From: Pseudomonas pergaminensis
GTDB lineage: Bacteria > Pseudomonadota > Gammaproteobacteria > Pseudomonadales > Pseudomonadaceae
Direction of reading: 5' to 3'
Assembly: GCF_024112395.2 (NCBI RefSeq)
Contig: NZ_CP078013.2
Span: 1,674,001-1,738,000 of the forward strand
Length of the DNA stretch: 64,000 bases
In this document: positions 45,163-55,323 of the stretch, piece after piece
Layout of the letters: every line of letters starts with the position of its first letter
Numbering within the stretch: position 1 is the first letter of the stretch
Notes under the pieces: model-generated
Told to the model about the DNA's origin: nothing
Seen by the model: the letters and a program-made list of their open reading frames with translations, nothing else
Databases searched by the model: none
Made by a program: the position numbers and the translations under genes

Positions 45163-45863
45163 AGGCACGGATTGAAGTGGTCGCCATCGACTGCCTGATG
45201 GTGCGTCTGTTTGATGCAATCGCCGAAACCAATATGCCGTGGATGCTGGCCGCTACCCAGCGCCTGCGCAGTGGTTTTGGTGGCGCATTGGTGGACCTGG
45301 TGCCGTCCTACACCACCTTGATGGTGCATTACGACCTCACCGCAGTGAGCCCGGCCCAGGCACGGGAATGGATCGACCAGGCCCTCATCGACCTGCAGCC
45401 CCAAGCCCAGGGCAGCGGCCAGTGCCATGTGCTGCCGGTGTGGTATGACCTGAGTGTCGGCCCCGAGTTGAGCTTGCTCAGCCAGCGCAGTGGCCTGTCT
45501 GTCGATGACGTGATCCGGCGCCACAGCGCCCACGAATACCAGGTATTCGCCCTCGGCTTCGCCCCCGGTTTTGCCTTTATGGGCCTGGTGGATGAAAGCC
45601 TCGCCACCCCGCGCCTCAACACCCCACGCAAACGCGTGGCGGCTGGTAGCGTCGGCATCGCCGAACGCCAGACCGCCGCCTACCCGGTGGTGTCGCCCGG
45701 CGGCTGGAACCTGATCGGTCGCACACCGGCCAAACTCTTCGACCGCGAGCGCGACGGCTACAGCCTGATGCAACCGGGCGACACCGTGCGCTTCGCGCCG
45801 GTCGGTCACGCTGAATTCATCAAACTGGGTGGCGATGACACGCCGTTGGAGGCGCAGGCATGA
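45159..45863 (+). CDS. pxpB: 5-oxoprolinase subunit B (KipI family)
   Basis: 234 residues from the ATG at 45159, which overlaps the pxpA stop (ATGA). [18 protein letters not shown] and [18 protein letters not shown] with [12 protein letters not shown] are typical of the cyclophilin-like allophanate hydrolase subunit 1/KipI domain. It forms the ATP-using half of the oxoprolinase with PxpC. A longer open frame upstream lies within pxpA and is not coding. Confidence 0.93.
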   Translation: MKARIEVVAIDCLMVRLFDAIAETNMPWMLAATQRLRSGFGGALVDLVPSYTTLMVHYDLTAVSPAQAREWIDQALIDLQPQAQGSGQCHVLPVWYDLSVGPELSLLSQRSGLSVDDVIRRHSAHEYQVFALGFAPGFAFMGLVDESLATPRLNTPRKRVAAGSVGIAERQTAAYPVVSPGGWNLIGRTPAKLFDRERDGYSLMQPGDTVRFAPVGHAEFIKLGGDDTPLEAQA

Positions 45864-46774
45864 GCCGCTTGATCATCGAGGCCAGCACGCCGCTGTGCCT
45901 GTTGCAGGACGCCGGTCGCTTTGGCGTGCGCCACCTGGGCGTGACCCAGGGCGGGGCGCTGGATTGGGTGTCGATGTCCTGGGCCAACTGGCTGCTGGGC
46001 AATGCACTGGACGCGCCGGTGGTGGAAATCACCCTGGGCGGTTTCACCGTGCAAGCCGAGGCGTATTGCCTGCTGGCCCTGGCCGGTGCGGACCTGGGTG
46101 CCTACATCGACGAGCGCGCCATCAGCCCCGGCCGCAGTTTCATCCTGCAAAAGGGCCAGCGCTTGCGTTTCACCCAGCCCTTCAGCGGTGCGCGTGCCTA
46201 CCTGGCAGCACCGGGCGGGTTTGATGCGCCGGATGTACTCGGCAGTTGCGCCACGGTGGTGCGGGAAGAACTGGGCGGGGTGGACGGTTTCGGCAAGGCG
46301 TTGGCCGAGGGCGGGCGCCTGGCGTATTCCGGTGTGGGCGGTGCACTGAAAGGGCTGAACGATCCAGGCCTGCCGGCCAAGGCAGCATTGGACGTGATCG
46401 TCGGCGCGCAGATCGGCCAGTTCAGCGGGCAAAGCCTGTTCGATGCCTTCAACACCGACTGGGCCCTCGACAGCCGCGCCGACCGCATGGGCATGCGCCT
46501 GCTGGGCACGCCGTTGCAGTATCAAGGGCCGTCGCTGATTTCCGAGGGCATTCCGCTGGGGGCGATCCAGGTGCCGCCGGACGGGCAGCCGATCGTGTTG
46601 CTCAATGACCGGCAGACCATCGGTGGCTATCCGCGCCTGGGCGCGTTGACGCCGTTGTCGCTGGCGCGGCTGGCGCAGTGCTTGCCGGGGGAGACGGTGC
46701 GCTTGGCGCCGGTCGTACAACAGACAGCCCACCAGCAGCACATCGACTTTCTAAAGCGGTTCACCACGACCTGA
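45860..46774 (+). CDS. pxpC: 5-oxoprolinase subunit C (biotin-dependent carboxyltransferase-like)
   Basis: 304 residues; ATGA overlap with pxpB. LLQDAGRFGVRHLGVTQGGALD and the GPEDR-equivalent region ending LGTPLQYQGPSLISEGIPLG identify the AHS2/KipA family. The three coupled genes make a complete oxoprolinase, which repairs or uses spontaneously formed 5-oxoproline. Confidence 0.93.
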   Translation: MSRLIIEASTPLCLLQDAGRFGVRHLGVTQGGALDWVSMSWANWLLGNALDAPVVEITLGGFTVQAEAYCLLALAGADLGAYIDERAISPGRSFILQKGQRLRFTQPFSGARAYLAAPGGFDAPDVLGSCATVVREELGGVDGFGKALAEGGRLAYSGVGGALKGLNDPGLPAKAALDVIVGAQIGQFSGQSLFDAFNTDWALDSRADRMGMRLLGTPLQYQGPSLISEGIPLGAIQVPPDGQPIVLLNDRQTIGGYPRLGALTPLSLARLAQCLPGETVRLAPVVQQTAHQQHIDFLKRFTTT

Positions 46775-46791
46775 AAAACACTGAGGTCAAA

Positions 46792-46825
46792 ATGTGGGAG
46801 GGGGCTTGCCCCCTCCCACATTGGA
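46792..46825. repeat. REP-type stem-loop / possible terminator after pxpC
   Basis: ATGTGGGAGGGGGCTTGCCCC and CCTCCCACAT make a nearly perfect 13-pair stem. It ends the pxp operon and precedes the convergent VWA gene; a third REP core variety. Confidence 0.8.
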
Positions 46826-46849
46826 TCTCCTACAGTATTAGGGGGGCGT

Positions 46850-48028
46850 TTATTTGGAGAGGAAGCGCATCCCTTCTTCAAGCCCGCGCAAGGTCAGCGG
46901 ATACATCTGATCCTCCACCAGTTCCCGCACGATCCCCGTCGACGCCGTATAACCCCAAGTGTCCTTCGGATACGGATTAATCCAGATCAGCTTCTTGTAC
47001 TTGGCCATGAAGCGCTGCATCCACACATAGCCCGGCTCTTCATTCCAGTGCTCGACGCTGCCGCCGGCCTGGGTGATCTCATAGGGCGCCATCGATGCAT
47101 CGCCGATAAAGATCACTTTGTAATCCGCGCCGTACTTGTGCAGCAGGTCCTGGGTAGAGGTGCGCTCCGAGGTGCGGCGCTGGTTGTTCTTCCACACCGA
47201 CTCGTACACGAAGTTGTGGAAGTAAAAGTACTCCAAGTGCTTGAACTCGGTCTTGCACGCGGAGAACAGCTCTTCACAGATCTTCACGTGGGCGTCCATC
47301 GAGCCGCCGATATCGAACAGCAACAGCAGCTTGATGGTGTTGCGCCGCTCCGGTCGCATCTGAATATTCAATAAGCCGGCATCGCGGGCGGTGTGGTCGA
47401 TGGTGCCGTCGATATCCAACTCTTCCGCCGCGCCCTGGCGCGCAAACTTGCGCAGGCGCCGCAGGGCCACCTTGATATTGCGCGTGCCCAGTTCCACCTG
47501 GTCGTCGAGGTTCTTGTACTCGCGCTGGTCCCATACCTTCACGGCCTTGCCCTGACGCTTGCCGGCGTCGCCGACGCGAATGCCTTCGGGGTTGTAGCCG
47601 CCGGAGCCAAATGGGCTGGTGCCGCCGGTGCCGATCCACTTGTTGCCGCCGGCGTGGCGTTCCTTTTGTTCCTCCAGGCGCTTCTTGAATTCCTCGATCA
47701 GCTTGTCGAGTCCGCCGAGGGACTGGATCTGCGCGCGCTCCTCATCGGTCAGCGAGCGCTCGAACTCCTTGCGCAGCCACTCTTCGGGGATCAGCGCCTG
47801 CAGGTGGTCGTCGAGTTTTTCCAGGCCGTTGAAATAGGCGCCGAAAGCTCGGTCGAACTTGTCGTAATGCCGCTCGTCCTTCACCAAGATCGCCCGGGAC
47901 AAGTAGTAGAACTCGTCCATGTCGGCGAAGGTCACGCGCTGTTTCAACGCGTTGATCAGGTCGAGCAGCTCACGCACCGACACCGGCACCTTGGCTGCAC
48001 GCATTTCATTGAACAGGTTGAGCAACAT
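46850..48028 (-). CDS. VWA-domain protein, CoxE-like
   Basis: 392 residues. The von Willebrand A domain is in the C-terminal half; the MIDAS metal motif reads LLFDIGGSMDAH (DxGxS) and FIGDASMAPYE supplies the later Asp. The N-terminal half is helical and charged. It overlaps the stop of the upstream MoxR gene by one base, so it belongs to a two-gene MoxR-VWA module, a widespread AAA chaperone pair that activates or assembles metalloproteins. The client protein is not obvious here. Confidence 0.87.
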   Translation of the reverse strand: MLLNLFNEMRAAKVPVSVRELLDLINALKQRVTFADMDEFYYLSRAILVKDERHYDKFDRAFGAYFNGLEKLDDHLQALIPEEWLRKEFERSLTDEERAQIQSLGGLDKLIEEFKKRLEEQKERHAGGNKWIGTGGTSPFGSGGYNPEGIRVGDAGKRQGKAVKVWDQREYKNLDDQVELGTRNIKVALRRLRKFARQGAAEELDIDGTIDHTARDAGLLNIQMRPERRNTIKLLLLFDIGGSMDAHVKICEELFSACKTEFKHLEYFYFHNFVYESVWKNNQRRTSERTSTQDLLHKYGADYKVIFIGDASMAPYEITQAGGSVEHWNEEPGYVWMQRFMAKYKKLIWINPYPKDTWGYTASTGIVRELVEDQMYPLTLRGLEEGMRFLSK

Positions 48029-48873
48029 CAGCGATTACCGCGACGGCTCATGAACGCCAGACGCTCCAGCAATTGCACGTCTTGCTCGTTCTTGACCAGG
48101 GCGCCGGCCAGCGGCGGGATGGCCTTGGTCGGGTCGCGCTCGCGCAGCACGGCTTCGCCGATGTTGTCGGCCATCAGCAACTTGAGCCAATCGACCAGCT
48201 CGGAGGTGGAGGGTTTTTTCTTGAGGCCCGGTACTTTGCGTACATCGAAGAACACGTCCAGCGCTTCGCTGACCAGGTCTTTCTTGATGTCCGGGTAGTG
48301 CACATCCACGATCTTTTGCAGGGTGGTGCGGTCGGGGAAGGCGATGTAATGGAAGAAGCAGCGGCGCAGGAACGCGTCCGGCAGTTCTTTTTCGTTGTTG
48401 GAGGTAATGATGATGATCGGGCGTTTCTTCGCCTTGATGGTCTCGTCGATTTCGTAGACGTAGAACTCCATCTTGTCGAGTTCTTGCAGCAGGTCGTTGG
48501 GGAACTCGATGTCGGCTTTGTCGATTTCGTCGATCAGCAGGATCACCCGCTCTTCGGACTCGAAGGCTTCCCAAAGCTTGCCCTTCTTCAAGTAATTGCG
48601 CACGTCGTGCACCTTGTCCACGCCCAGTTGCGAGTCGCGCAGGCGGCTGACCGCGTCGTACTCGTACAGGCCCTGGTGGGCCTTGGTGGTGGACTTGATG
48701 TGCCAGGTGATCAGCCGGGCGCCGAAGGATTCGGCCAGTTGCTCGGCGAGCATCGTCTTGCCGGTGCCCGGTTCGCCCTTGACCAGCAGCGGACGCTCCA
48801 GGGTGATGGCAGCGTTGACGGCCAGTTTCAGGTCATCGGTGGCAACATAGGCCTGGGTGCCTTCGAACTTCAT
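48028..48873 (-). CDS. MoxR-family AAA+ ATPase
   Basis: 281 residues. Walker A is VKGEPGTGKTMLAEQ, Walker B VILLIDEIDKADIEFP, sensor 1 IIITSNNEKELPDAF, with Arg finger and ALRRCFFHYI-like segments (FLRRCFFHYIAFP). It belongs to the CbbQ/NorQ/MoxR group that works with a VWA partner, which is the next gene. Confidence 0.92.
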   Translation of the reverse strand: MKFEGTQAYVATDDLKLAVNAAITLERPLLVKGEPGTGKTMLAEQLAESFGARLITWHIKSTTKAHQGLYEYDAVSRLRDSQLGVDKVHDVRNYLKKGKLWEAFESEERVILLIDEIDKADIEFPNDLLQELDKMEFYVYEIDETIKAKKRPIIIITSNNEKELPDAFLRRCFFHYIAFPDRTTLQKIVDVHYPDIKKDLVSEALDVFFDVRKVPGLKKKPSTSELVDWLKLLMADNIGEAVLRERDPTKAIPPLAGALVKNEQDVQLLERLAFMSRRGNR

Positions 48874-48972
48874 CGGTGTTTCCTCGCATTCATCAATGCC
48901 GGGACTATACCGCGCAGCCCCGGCGACTGTGAACGCAGGCGGGTTATTCAGTCTCTGAATGACCGGTCACGT

Positions 48973-50049
48973 TCAATCCGCCGAGGGCTTGGGCTGTTCA
49001 TACCGTGCGTTGAACGCCTGGATGAACCCGTTACGCAAAATCGACAAAAACGCCGAAAACGCGCTGACATTTTGCTGGTGCACGCTGCCACTGAGTTCCA
49101 CGCGCGTGGCGAACTGGTTCTTGCTCTGGTTTTTCAGCACGGTCTCACTGGCGCCCACCACGGCTTCCCAGATCGAACGGAAGATGTTCTTGTCTTTGTT
49201 TTCCACGTCCTGCTGCCAATCAAACACCTCAACATCGCGCAGCAGCGGCTTGATGTAGCCGGTCAATTGGCCTTTCTCGGCCTGGGCTTCGATCACCACG
49301 TCGCCGGTGCCGGCCTTGAAGTCGAACTTGCCATAGGCCGAGGCGAAGTCATTCATGCGCTTGAGCTGCAAGTCCCTGGCGCGGAAACGGAATTCAAAGT
49401 TTTCGAAATCGCTCAACGGGTCGAAGGTAGCGGTGGCTTCCAGCGGCGCCTGGCCCTGGAGCAAGGCCTTGCCGTCGAAGCGCGCATCACGCTTGCCTTC
49501 GACGTCCACCACATTGGTCAGGTTGTAAAAGCTGGCGTTGACCGAAGTGGCATTGATGTTCACCGGGGGTTTGGAGTTGAAGTTACGGAAGCTGATCTTG
49601 CCGTCTTGGATCCGTACTTCATCGAGGGTGATGGGCGCCAGCTTGCTCAATTGCTCGCGCCAGTCGGTGCCCTTACCGGTCTGGGACGCCTGCTTGTTGG
49701 CGCCACCGTCGACAAAGTTCACTTCTGGGTTGATAAACAGCACCTTGGCGACCACGGCATGGTCGTACCACAACGCGTGCCAGCTCACCGCCAGGTCGAT
49801 CATTGGCGCCTTGACGAACGGTACCGGCACCTTGCCATCTACCTTGATGATCTCCAGGCCGTTGATCTTGTAGGCGCCGCGCCACAGGGCCAGGTCGACA
49901 TCCGTGACGTGGCCGCGGTAGTCGCCCATGTCGGCGAGTTTGTCATTCAGGTAGTTACGCACCAGATAGGGCAGGGCGATGGCCATGGCGACCAGCACCA
50001 CCACCAGCCCGGCGACAGTCCATAGTGGCCAGCTGTAGCGACGTTTCAT
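48973..50049 (-). CDS. DUF748 / AsmA-like membrane-anchored protein
   Basis: 358 residues from the ATG at 50049. An N-terminal membrane helix (WTVAGLVVVLVAMAIALPYLV) anchors a long beta-rich periplasmic part with VTDVDLALWRGAYKINGLEI and LDEVRIQDGKISFRNF, typical of DUF748. The family is related to AsmA-type envelope proteins, which have been linked to lipid transport. Divergent from cysK. Confidence 0.83.
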   Translation of the reverse strand: MKRRYSWPLWTVAGLVVVLVAMAIALPYLVRNYLNDKLADMGDYRGHVTDVDLALWRGAYKINGLEIIKVDGKVPVPFVKAPMIDLAVSWHALWYDHAVVAKVLFINPEVNFVDGGANKQASQTGKGTDWREQLSKLAPITLDEVRIQDGKISFRNFNSKPPVNINATSVNASFYNLTNVVDVEGKRDARFDGKALLQGQAPLEATATFDPLSDFENFEFRFRARDLQLKRMNDFASAYGKFDFKAGTGDVVIEAQAEKGQLTGYIKPLLRDVEVFDWQQDVENKDKNIFRSIWEAVVGASETVLKNQSKNQFATRVELSGSVHQQNVSAFSAFLSILRNGFIQAFNARYEQPKPSAD

Positions 50050-50174
50050 GGGGCAGTCCTCTTTGCTCGTAGGAGATTGACTACGATCAAGTGCGCAACG
50101 TTCCTCTGACTGGACGCCTTGCGGCACGAGGCATACCCTTGGGGCCTTCCAGAAATCGAGCAATAGGACCCGTC

Positions 50175-51149
50175 ATGAGCCGTATCTTTGCAGACAACGC
50201 GCACTCCATCGGTAATACGCCCCTGGTTCAGATCAACCGGATCGCACCGCGTGGCGTGACTATCCTGGCCAAGATCGAAGGGCGTAACCCGGGCTACTCG
50301 GTGAAGTGCCGCATTGGCGCAAACATGATCTGGGACGCCGAAAGCACCGGCAAGCTCAAGCCGGGCATGACCATTGTCGAACCGACCTCCGGCAACACCG
50401 GCATCGGCCTGGCGTTTGTCGCTGCCGCCCGTGGCTACAAGCTGCTGTTGACCATGCCGGCGTCCATGAGCATCGAGCGGCGCAAGGTACTCAAGGCCCT
50501 CGGCGCCGAATTGGTGCTGACCGAGCCGGCCAAAGGCATGAAGGGCGCAATCGAAAAAGCCGGCGAAATCGTCGCCAGCGATCCGGCCACTTACTTTATG
50601 CCGGCCCAATTCGAAAACCCGGCCAACCCGGCCATCCACGAGAAAACCACCGGTCCGGAAATCTGGAACGACACCGATGGCGCCGTGGACGTACTGGTCG
50701 CGGGCGTGGGCACCGGCGGTACCATCACTGGCGTGTCGCGCTACATCAAGAACATCGCGGGCAAGCCGATCCTGTCGGTGGCCGTCGAGCCAATGGTCTC
50801 GCCGGTGATTACCCAGGCGCTGGCGGGTGAAGAGATCAAGCCCAGCCCGCACAAGATCCAGGGCATTGGCGCGGGTTTCGTCCCCAAGAACCTGGACTTG
50901 TCGATGGTCGACCGCGTGGAACTGGTGACCGATGACGAATCCAAGGCCATGGCCCTGCGCCTGATGCAGGAAGAGGGGATTCTGTGCGGTATCTCCTGCG
51001 GCGCCGCGATGGCCGTGGCGGTACGCTTGGCCGAGAAACCGGAGATGCAGGGCAAGACCATCGTGGTGATCCTGCCGGACTCGGGTGAGCGTTACCTGTC
51101 GAGCATGTTGTTCAGCGATCTGTTCACCGAGCAAGAAAACCAGGCTTGA
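50175..51149 (+). CDS. cysK: Cysteine synthase A
   Basis: 324 residues from the ATG at 50175. The PLP lysine is Lys44 in [21 protein letters not shown] binds the carboxylate and [12 protein letters not shown] the cofactor phosphate. [11 protein letters not shown] closes the fold. It makes cysteine from O-acetylserine and sulphide. The NPxxSVK and length fit CysK more than CysM. Confidence 0.94.
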   Translation: MSRIFADNAHSIGNTPLVQINRIAPRGVTILAKIEGRNPGYSVKCRIGANMIWDAESTGKLKPGMTIVEPTSGNTGIGLAFVAAARGYKLLLTMPASMSIERRKVLKALGAELVLTEPAKGMKGAIEKAGEIVASDPATYFMPAQFENPANPAIHEKTTGPEIWNDTDGAVDVLVAGVGTGGTITGVSRYIKNIAGKPILSVAVEPMVSPVITQALAGEEIKPSPHKIQGIGAGFVPKNLDLSMVDRVELVTDDESKAMALRLMQEEGILCGISCGAAMAVAVRLAEKPEMQGKTIVVILPDSGERYLSSMLFSDLFTEQENQA

Positions 51150-51158
51150 TGTATGTCT

Positions 51159-51188
51159 TGGGGGGAGCGGGGCAAGCCCGCTCACCCC
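51159..51188. repeat. REP-like stem-loop after cysK
   Basis: TTGGGGGGAGCGGGGCAAGC pairs with GCCCGCTCACCCCAA, a single REP hairpin that may also end cysK transcription. Confidence 0.65.
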
Positions 51189-51325
51189 AACAATCCTGTT
51201 CACCACAGGGGGTTGATGTGAGTCAGCGTTACTAAGCTAGGCCTTCTGCATAATGGCCCAACTGTTTATCATGGCCGGCTGCTACGTCTGCTGTTGGCCA
51301 GGCGCTTATTTCCAGGAGTTGCTGC

Positions 51326-52264
51326 ATGACCTTTTCTTTGGCCGCCAAACTGTCGGTACTGGCGCTGTTTATCGGCAGCACGTTGTATGTGCACCTGCGC
51401 GGCAAGGCGCGTTTGCCGATGTTGCGCCAGTTCGTCAACCATTCGGCACTGTTCGCCCCCTATAACGCCCTGATGTACCTGTTCTCGGCCGTGCCGTCCA
51501 AGCCGTACCTGGACCGCAGCAAGTTCCCGGAACTGGATGTACTCAAGGACAACTGGGAAGTGATCCGCGAAGAGGCCATGCACCTGTTCGACGAGGGTTA
51601 CATCCGCGCGGCGGAAAAGAACAACGATGCCGGCTTCGGTTCGTTCTTCAAGAAGGGCTGGAAGCGTTTCTACCTCAAGTGGTACGACAAACCGCTGCCA
51701 TCGGCCGAGGCCCTGTGCCCGAAAACCGTGGCGCTGGTGAGCAGCATCCCCAACGTCAAGGGCGCAATGTTCGCGCTGTTGCCGGGTGGCAGCCACCTCA
51801 ACCCGCACCGCGACCCGTTCGCCGGTTCCCTGCGTTATCACTTGGGCCTGTCCACACCGAACTCCGACGACTGTCGCATCTTTGTCGACGGCCAGGTGTA
51901 CGCCTGGCGCGACGGTGAAGACGTGATGTTCGACGAGACCTACGTGCACTGGGTCAAGAACGAAACCGAGCAGACCCGCGTGATCCTGTTCTGCGACATC
52001 GAACGCCCCCTGAGCAACCGCGTGATGACCCGCGTCAACCGCTGGGTCAGCAAGCAACTGGGCCGCGCGACCGCGCCGCAGAACCTCGACGACGAGCGTG
52101 TTGGCGGGATCAACCAGGCCTATGCCTGGAGCAAGACCTTCAGCGACAAGTTCAGCGGTGTGGTCAAGCAGTGGAAGCGCAAGCATCCGAAGGCGTACCG
52201 CATTGCGCGGCCGGTGCTGGCGGTGGTGGTGCTGGTGCTGCTGTGGAAGTGGTTGTTCGGCTGA
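51326..52264 (+). CDS. lpxO: Lipid A hydroxylase LpxO (aspartyl/asparaginyl beta-hydroxylase family)
   Basis: 312 residues (CCAGGAG before the ATG). An N-terminal membrane segment and a C-terminal one (PVLAVVVLVLLWKWLFG) flank the Fe(II)/2-oxoglutarate hydroxylase domain, in which HLNPHRDPFAGSLRYHL holds the iron His and Asp and DETYVHWVKNET the second His. It adds a 2-hydroxyl group to a lipid A acyl chain at the inner membrane. Confidence 0.93.
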   Translation: MTFSLAAKLSVLALFIGSTLYVHLRGKARLPMLRQFVNHSALFAPYNALMYLFSAVPSKPYLDRSKFPELDVLKDNWEVIREEAMHLFDEGYIRAAEKNNDAGFGSFFKKGWKRFYLKWYDKPLPSAEALCPKTVALVSSIPNVKGAMFALLPGGSHLNPHRDPFAGSLRYHLGLSTPNSDDCRIFVDGQVYAWRDGEDVMFDETYVHWVKNETEQTRVILFCDIERPLSNRVMTRVNRWVSKQLGRATAPQNLDDERVGGINQAYAWSKTFSDKFSGVVKQWKRKHPKAYRIARPVLAVVVLVLLWKWLFG

Positions 52265-52283
52265 TTTGAAATGCAGTCAAAAC

Positions 52284-52375
52284 TGTGGGAGCGGGCTTGC
52301 TCGCGAATGCGGAGTGTCAGTCGATGCATTCTTGACTGATCCACCGCATTCGCGAGCAAGCCCGCTCCCACATTG
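52284..52375. repeat. REPIN, third REP family
   Basis: CTGTGGGAGCGGGCTTGCTC is mirrored by GAGCAAGCCCGCTCCCACAT; GCGAATGCGG and CCGCATTCGC pair inside. The core GCGGGCTTGCTCGC differs from both other families in the window. Confidence 0.9.
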
Positions 52376-52390
52376 GTTTTGCAGTGTTGC

Positions 52391-55132
52391 TTAAGAGGCG
52401 ATCAACTGGCGCAGCACGTAGTGCAAGATGCCGCCCGACTTGAAGTATTCCACCTCATTGAGCGTATCGATCCGGCACAGCACCTCGACCTTCTCGCTGC
52501 TGCCATCCTCCCGGGTAATCACCAGCGTCAGGTTCATGCGTGGCACGATCTCCACGTCGGTCAGACCGAGAATGTCGATCTTCTCCTTGCCGGTGAGCTT
52601 GAGCGACTTGCGGTTCTGATCCAGCTTGAACTGCAATGGCAACACGCCCATGCCCACCAGGTTGGAGCGGTGAATCCGCTCGAAACTCTCGGCGATCACC
52701 GCCTTGACGCCCAGCAGGTTGGTGCCCTTGGCTGCCCAGTCGCGGCTGGAGCCGGTGCCATATTCCTGGCCGGCCACCACCACCAGCGGCGTGCCCGACG
52801 CCTGGTATTTCATCGACGCATCGTAGATCGGCATTTTCTCGCCAGTGGGGATGTACAGCGTATTGCCGCCTTCTTCGCCGCCGAGCATTTCATTGCGGAT
52901 ACGGATGTTGGCAAAGGTGCCGCGCATCATCACTTCATGGTTGCCGCGGCGTGAGCCGTAGGAGTTGAAGTCGCGCGGTTCCACGCCTTGTTCACGCAGG
53001 TAGCGACCGGCGGGGCTGTCGGTCTTGATATTGCCGGCAGGGGAGATGTGGTCGGTGGTGACCGAGTCGCCCAGCAGCGCCAGCACGTTGGCGCCTTTGA
53101 CGTCCTTGATGACCGGCAGTGGGCCTGCAATGTCGTCGAAGAATGGCGGGTGCTGGATGTAGGTGGAGTCTTTCTGCCACACGTAGGTGGCGGCCTGTGG
53201 CACTTCAATGGCTTGCCATTGCTCGTCACCGGCAAACACCTCGGCGTATTCCTTGTGGAACATGCCGGTGCTGACTTGGGCCACTGCGTCGGCGATTTCC
53301 TTGCTGCTCGGCCAGATGTCCTTGAGGTACACCGGGTTGCCGGCCTGGTCGTTACCCAGCGGCTCGCTGCTGATATCGATGCGCACGGTTCCCGCCAGGG
53401 CATAGGCCACCACCAGCGGTGGCGAGGCCAGCCAGTTGGTTTTCACCAGGGGATGCACGCGGCCTTCGAAGTTGCGGTTACCGGACAGCACCGACGCCAC
53501 CGCGAGGTCAGCCTTTTGGATGGCTTTCTCGATCGGCTCGGGCAACGGCCCGGAGTTGCCGATGCAGGTGGTGCAGCCATAGCCCACCAGGTCGAAGCCC
53601 AGTTTGTCCAAGTACTGGGTCAGGCCCGCAGCCTTGTAATAGTCGGTGACCACTTTGGAGCCAGGGGCCAGCGAGGTTTTTACCCAGGGTTTGCGGGTCA
53701 GGCCCTTTTCCACGGCATTTTTCGCCACCAGCCCGGCCGCCATCATCACGCTGGGGTTGGAGGTGTTGGTGCAAGAGGTGATTGCGGCGATCACCACCGC
53801 GCCGTTCTTCAGGCGATAGGTCTTGCCGTCGTATTCGTAGTCGGTTTCGCCCACCAGGTCGGCGTTGCCCACGGCAACCCCGCCGCCGCCTTCGCTTTCG
53901 AGGCGGCCTTCTTCCTTGTTGGTGGGTTTGAATTGCAGGTCGAGGAAGTCGCTGAACGCCTGGCCGACATTTGGCAGGGCCACACGGTCCTGTGGGCGTT
54001 TCGGCCCGGCCAGGCTGGCTTCGACGCTGCCCATGTCCAGGGCCAGGCTATCGGTGAACACCGGCTCTTGGCCGGCGATGCGCCACAGGCCCTGGGCTTT
54101 GGTGTACGCCTCGACCAGCTTCACGGTTTCTGCCGGACGGCCGGACAGGCGCAGGTAGTCCAGCGTTACCTCATCCACCGGGAAAAAGCCGCAGGTGGCG
54201 CCGTATTCCGGGGCCATGTTGGCGATGGTGGCGCGGTCGGCCAGCGGTAGGTCGGCGAGGCCGTCGCCATAGAACTCGACGAATTTACCCACGACGCCTT
54301 TTTTGCGCAGCATCTGGGTCACGGTCAGCACCAAGTCGGTGGCGGTAATGCCTTCTTTGAGTTTGCCGGTGAGCTTGAAGCCGATCACTTCCGGGATCAG
54401 CATCGACACCGGCTGGCCGAGCATCGCCGCTTCCGCTTCGATCCCGCCCACGCCCCAGCCGAGTACGCCGAGGCCGTTGATCATGGTGGTGTGGGAGTCG
54501 GTGCCGACCAAGGTGTCCGGGAAGGCGTAGGTGCGGCCGTCTTCGTCTTTGGTCCAGACTGTGCGGCCGAGGTATTCGAGGTTGACCTGGTGGCAGATAC
54601 CGGTGCCCGGCGGCACCACGCTGAAGTTGTCGAATGCGCTCTGGCCCCAGCGCAGGAAGGCGTAGCGTTCGCCGTTGCGCTGCATCTCGATGTCGACGTT
54701 CTGCTCGAAGGCGCTGGTGGTCCCGAACTTGTCGACCATCACCGAGTGGTCGATCACCAGGTCCACGGGCGATAGCGGGTTGATGCGCTGCGGGTCGCCC
54801 CCGGCCTTGGCCACGGCGGCGCGCATGGCGGCCAGGTCGACCACGGCAGGCACGCCGGTAAAGTCTTGCATCAATACCCGGGCCGGGCGGTACTGGATCT
54901 CGCGGTCGGACTGGCGCTCTTTGAGCCAGGCGGCGATGGCCTTGAGGTCGGCGCCGGTGACGGTCTTGTCGTCTTCCCAGCGCAGCAGGTTTTCCAGCAG
55001 CACCTTGAGGGACATCGGCAGTCTATCCAGGTCGCCCAGGCTCTTGGCGGCTTCGGGCAAGCTGAAGTAGTGATAGGTCTTGTCGTCGATCTGCAGGGTT
55101 TTAAGGGTTCTCAGGCTATCAAGGGATGACAT
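52391..55132 (-). CDS. acnA: Aconitate hydratase A
   Basis: 913 residues from the ATG at 55132. The 4Fe-4S cysteines are in [13 protein letters not shown] and [13 protein letters not shown]; the C-terminal swivel domain has [13 protein letters not shown] and [12 protein letters not shown]. The enzyme interconverts citrate and isocitrate. Long frames on the opposite strand are shadows of this gene. Confidence 0.96.
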   Translation of the reverse strand: MSSLDSLRTLKTLQIDDKTYHYFSLPEAAKSLGDLDRLPMSLKVLLENLLRWEDDKTVTGADLKAIAAWLKERQSDREIQYRPARVLMQDFTGVPAVVDLAAMRAAVAKAGGDPQRINPLSPVDLVIDHSVMVDKFGTTSAFEQNVDIEMQRNGERYAFLRWGQSAFDNFSVVPPGTGICHQVNLEYLGRTVWTKDEDGRTYAFPDTLVGTDSHTTMINGLGVLGWGVGGIEAEAAMLGQPVSMLIPEVIGFKLTGKLKEGITATDLVLTVTQMLRKKGVVGKFVEFYGDGLADLPLADRATIANMAPEYGATCGFFPVDEVTLDYLRLSGRPAETVKLVEAYTKAQGLWRIAGQEPVFTDSLALDMGSVEASLAGPKRPQDRVALPNVGQAFSDFLDLQFKPTNKEEGRLESEGGGGVAVGNADLVGETDYEYDGKTYRLKNGAVVIAAITSCTNTSNPSVMMAAGLVAKNAVEKGLTRKPWVKTSLAPGSKVVTDYYKAAGLTQYLDKLGFDLVGYGCTTCIGNSGPLPEPIEKAIQKADLAVASVLSGNRNFEGRVHPLVKTNWLASPPLVVAYALAGTVRIDISSEPLGNDQAGNPVYLKDIWPSSKEIADAVAQVSTGMFHKEYAEVFAGDEQWQAIEVPQAATYVWQKDSTYIQHPPFFDDIAGPLPVIKDVKGANVLALLGDSVTTDHISPAGNIKTDSPAGRYLREQGVEPRDFNSYGSRRGNHEVMMRGTFANIRIRNEMLGGEEGGNTLYIPTGEKMPIYDASMKYQASGTPLVVVAGQEYGTGSSRDWAAKGTNLLGVKAVIAESFERIHRSNLVGMGVLPLQFKLDQNRKSLKLTGKEKIDILGLTDVEIVPRMNLTLVITREDGSSEKVEVLCRIDTLNEVEYFKSGGILHYVLRQLIAS

Positions 55133-55323
55133 TACATGACTCCTTATGGTCCGCACGGCTACGGACCTGACGGGACGAACAGAGCTTTCAACTTAGCCCT
55201 GTTTTCATTAGCAGGCTAATAACTGGACTCTATCGTTAAGTCCAAGGTTCCGAACTCGGCTATCATGCGCGCGTTTTCATGACAGGACTTGCGCTGCAGC
55301 AAGCCCAGTTGCCAGGAGATTCA

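Noticed and set aside
48073..50025. 650-residue frame on the plus strand
   Set aside because: Runs antisense through the MoxR and DUF748 genes, both of which have clear motifs.
52988..54250. 420-residue plus-strand frame inside acnA
   Set aside because: Antisense shadow of aconitase.
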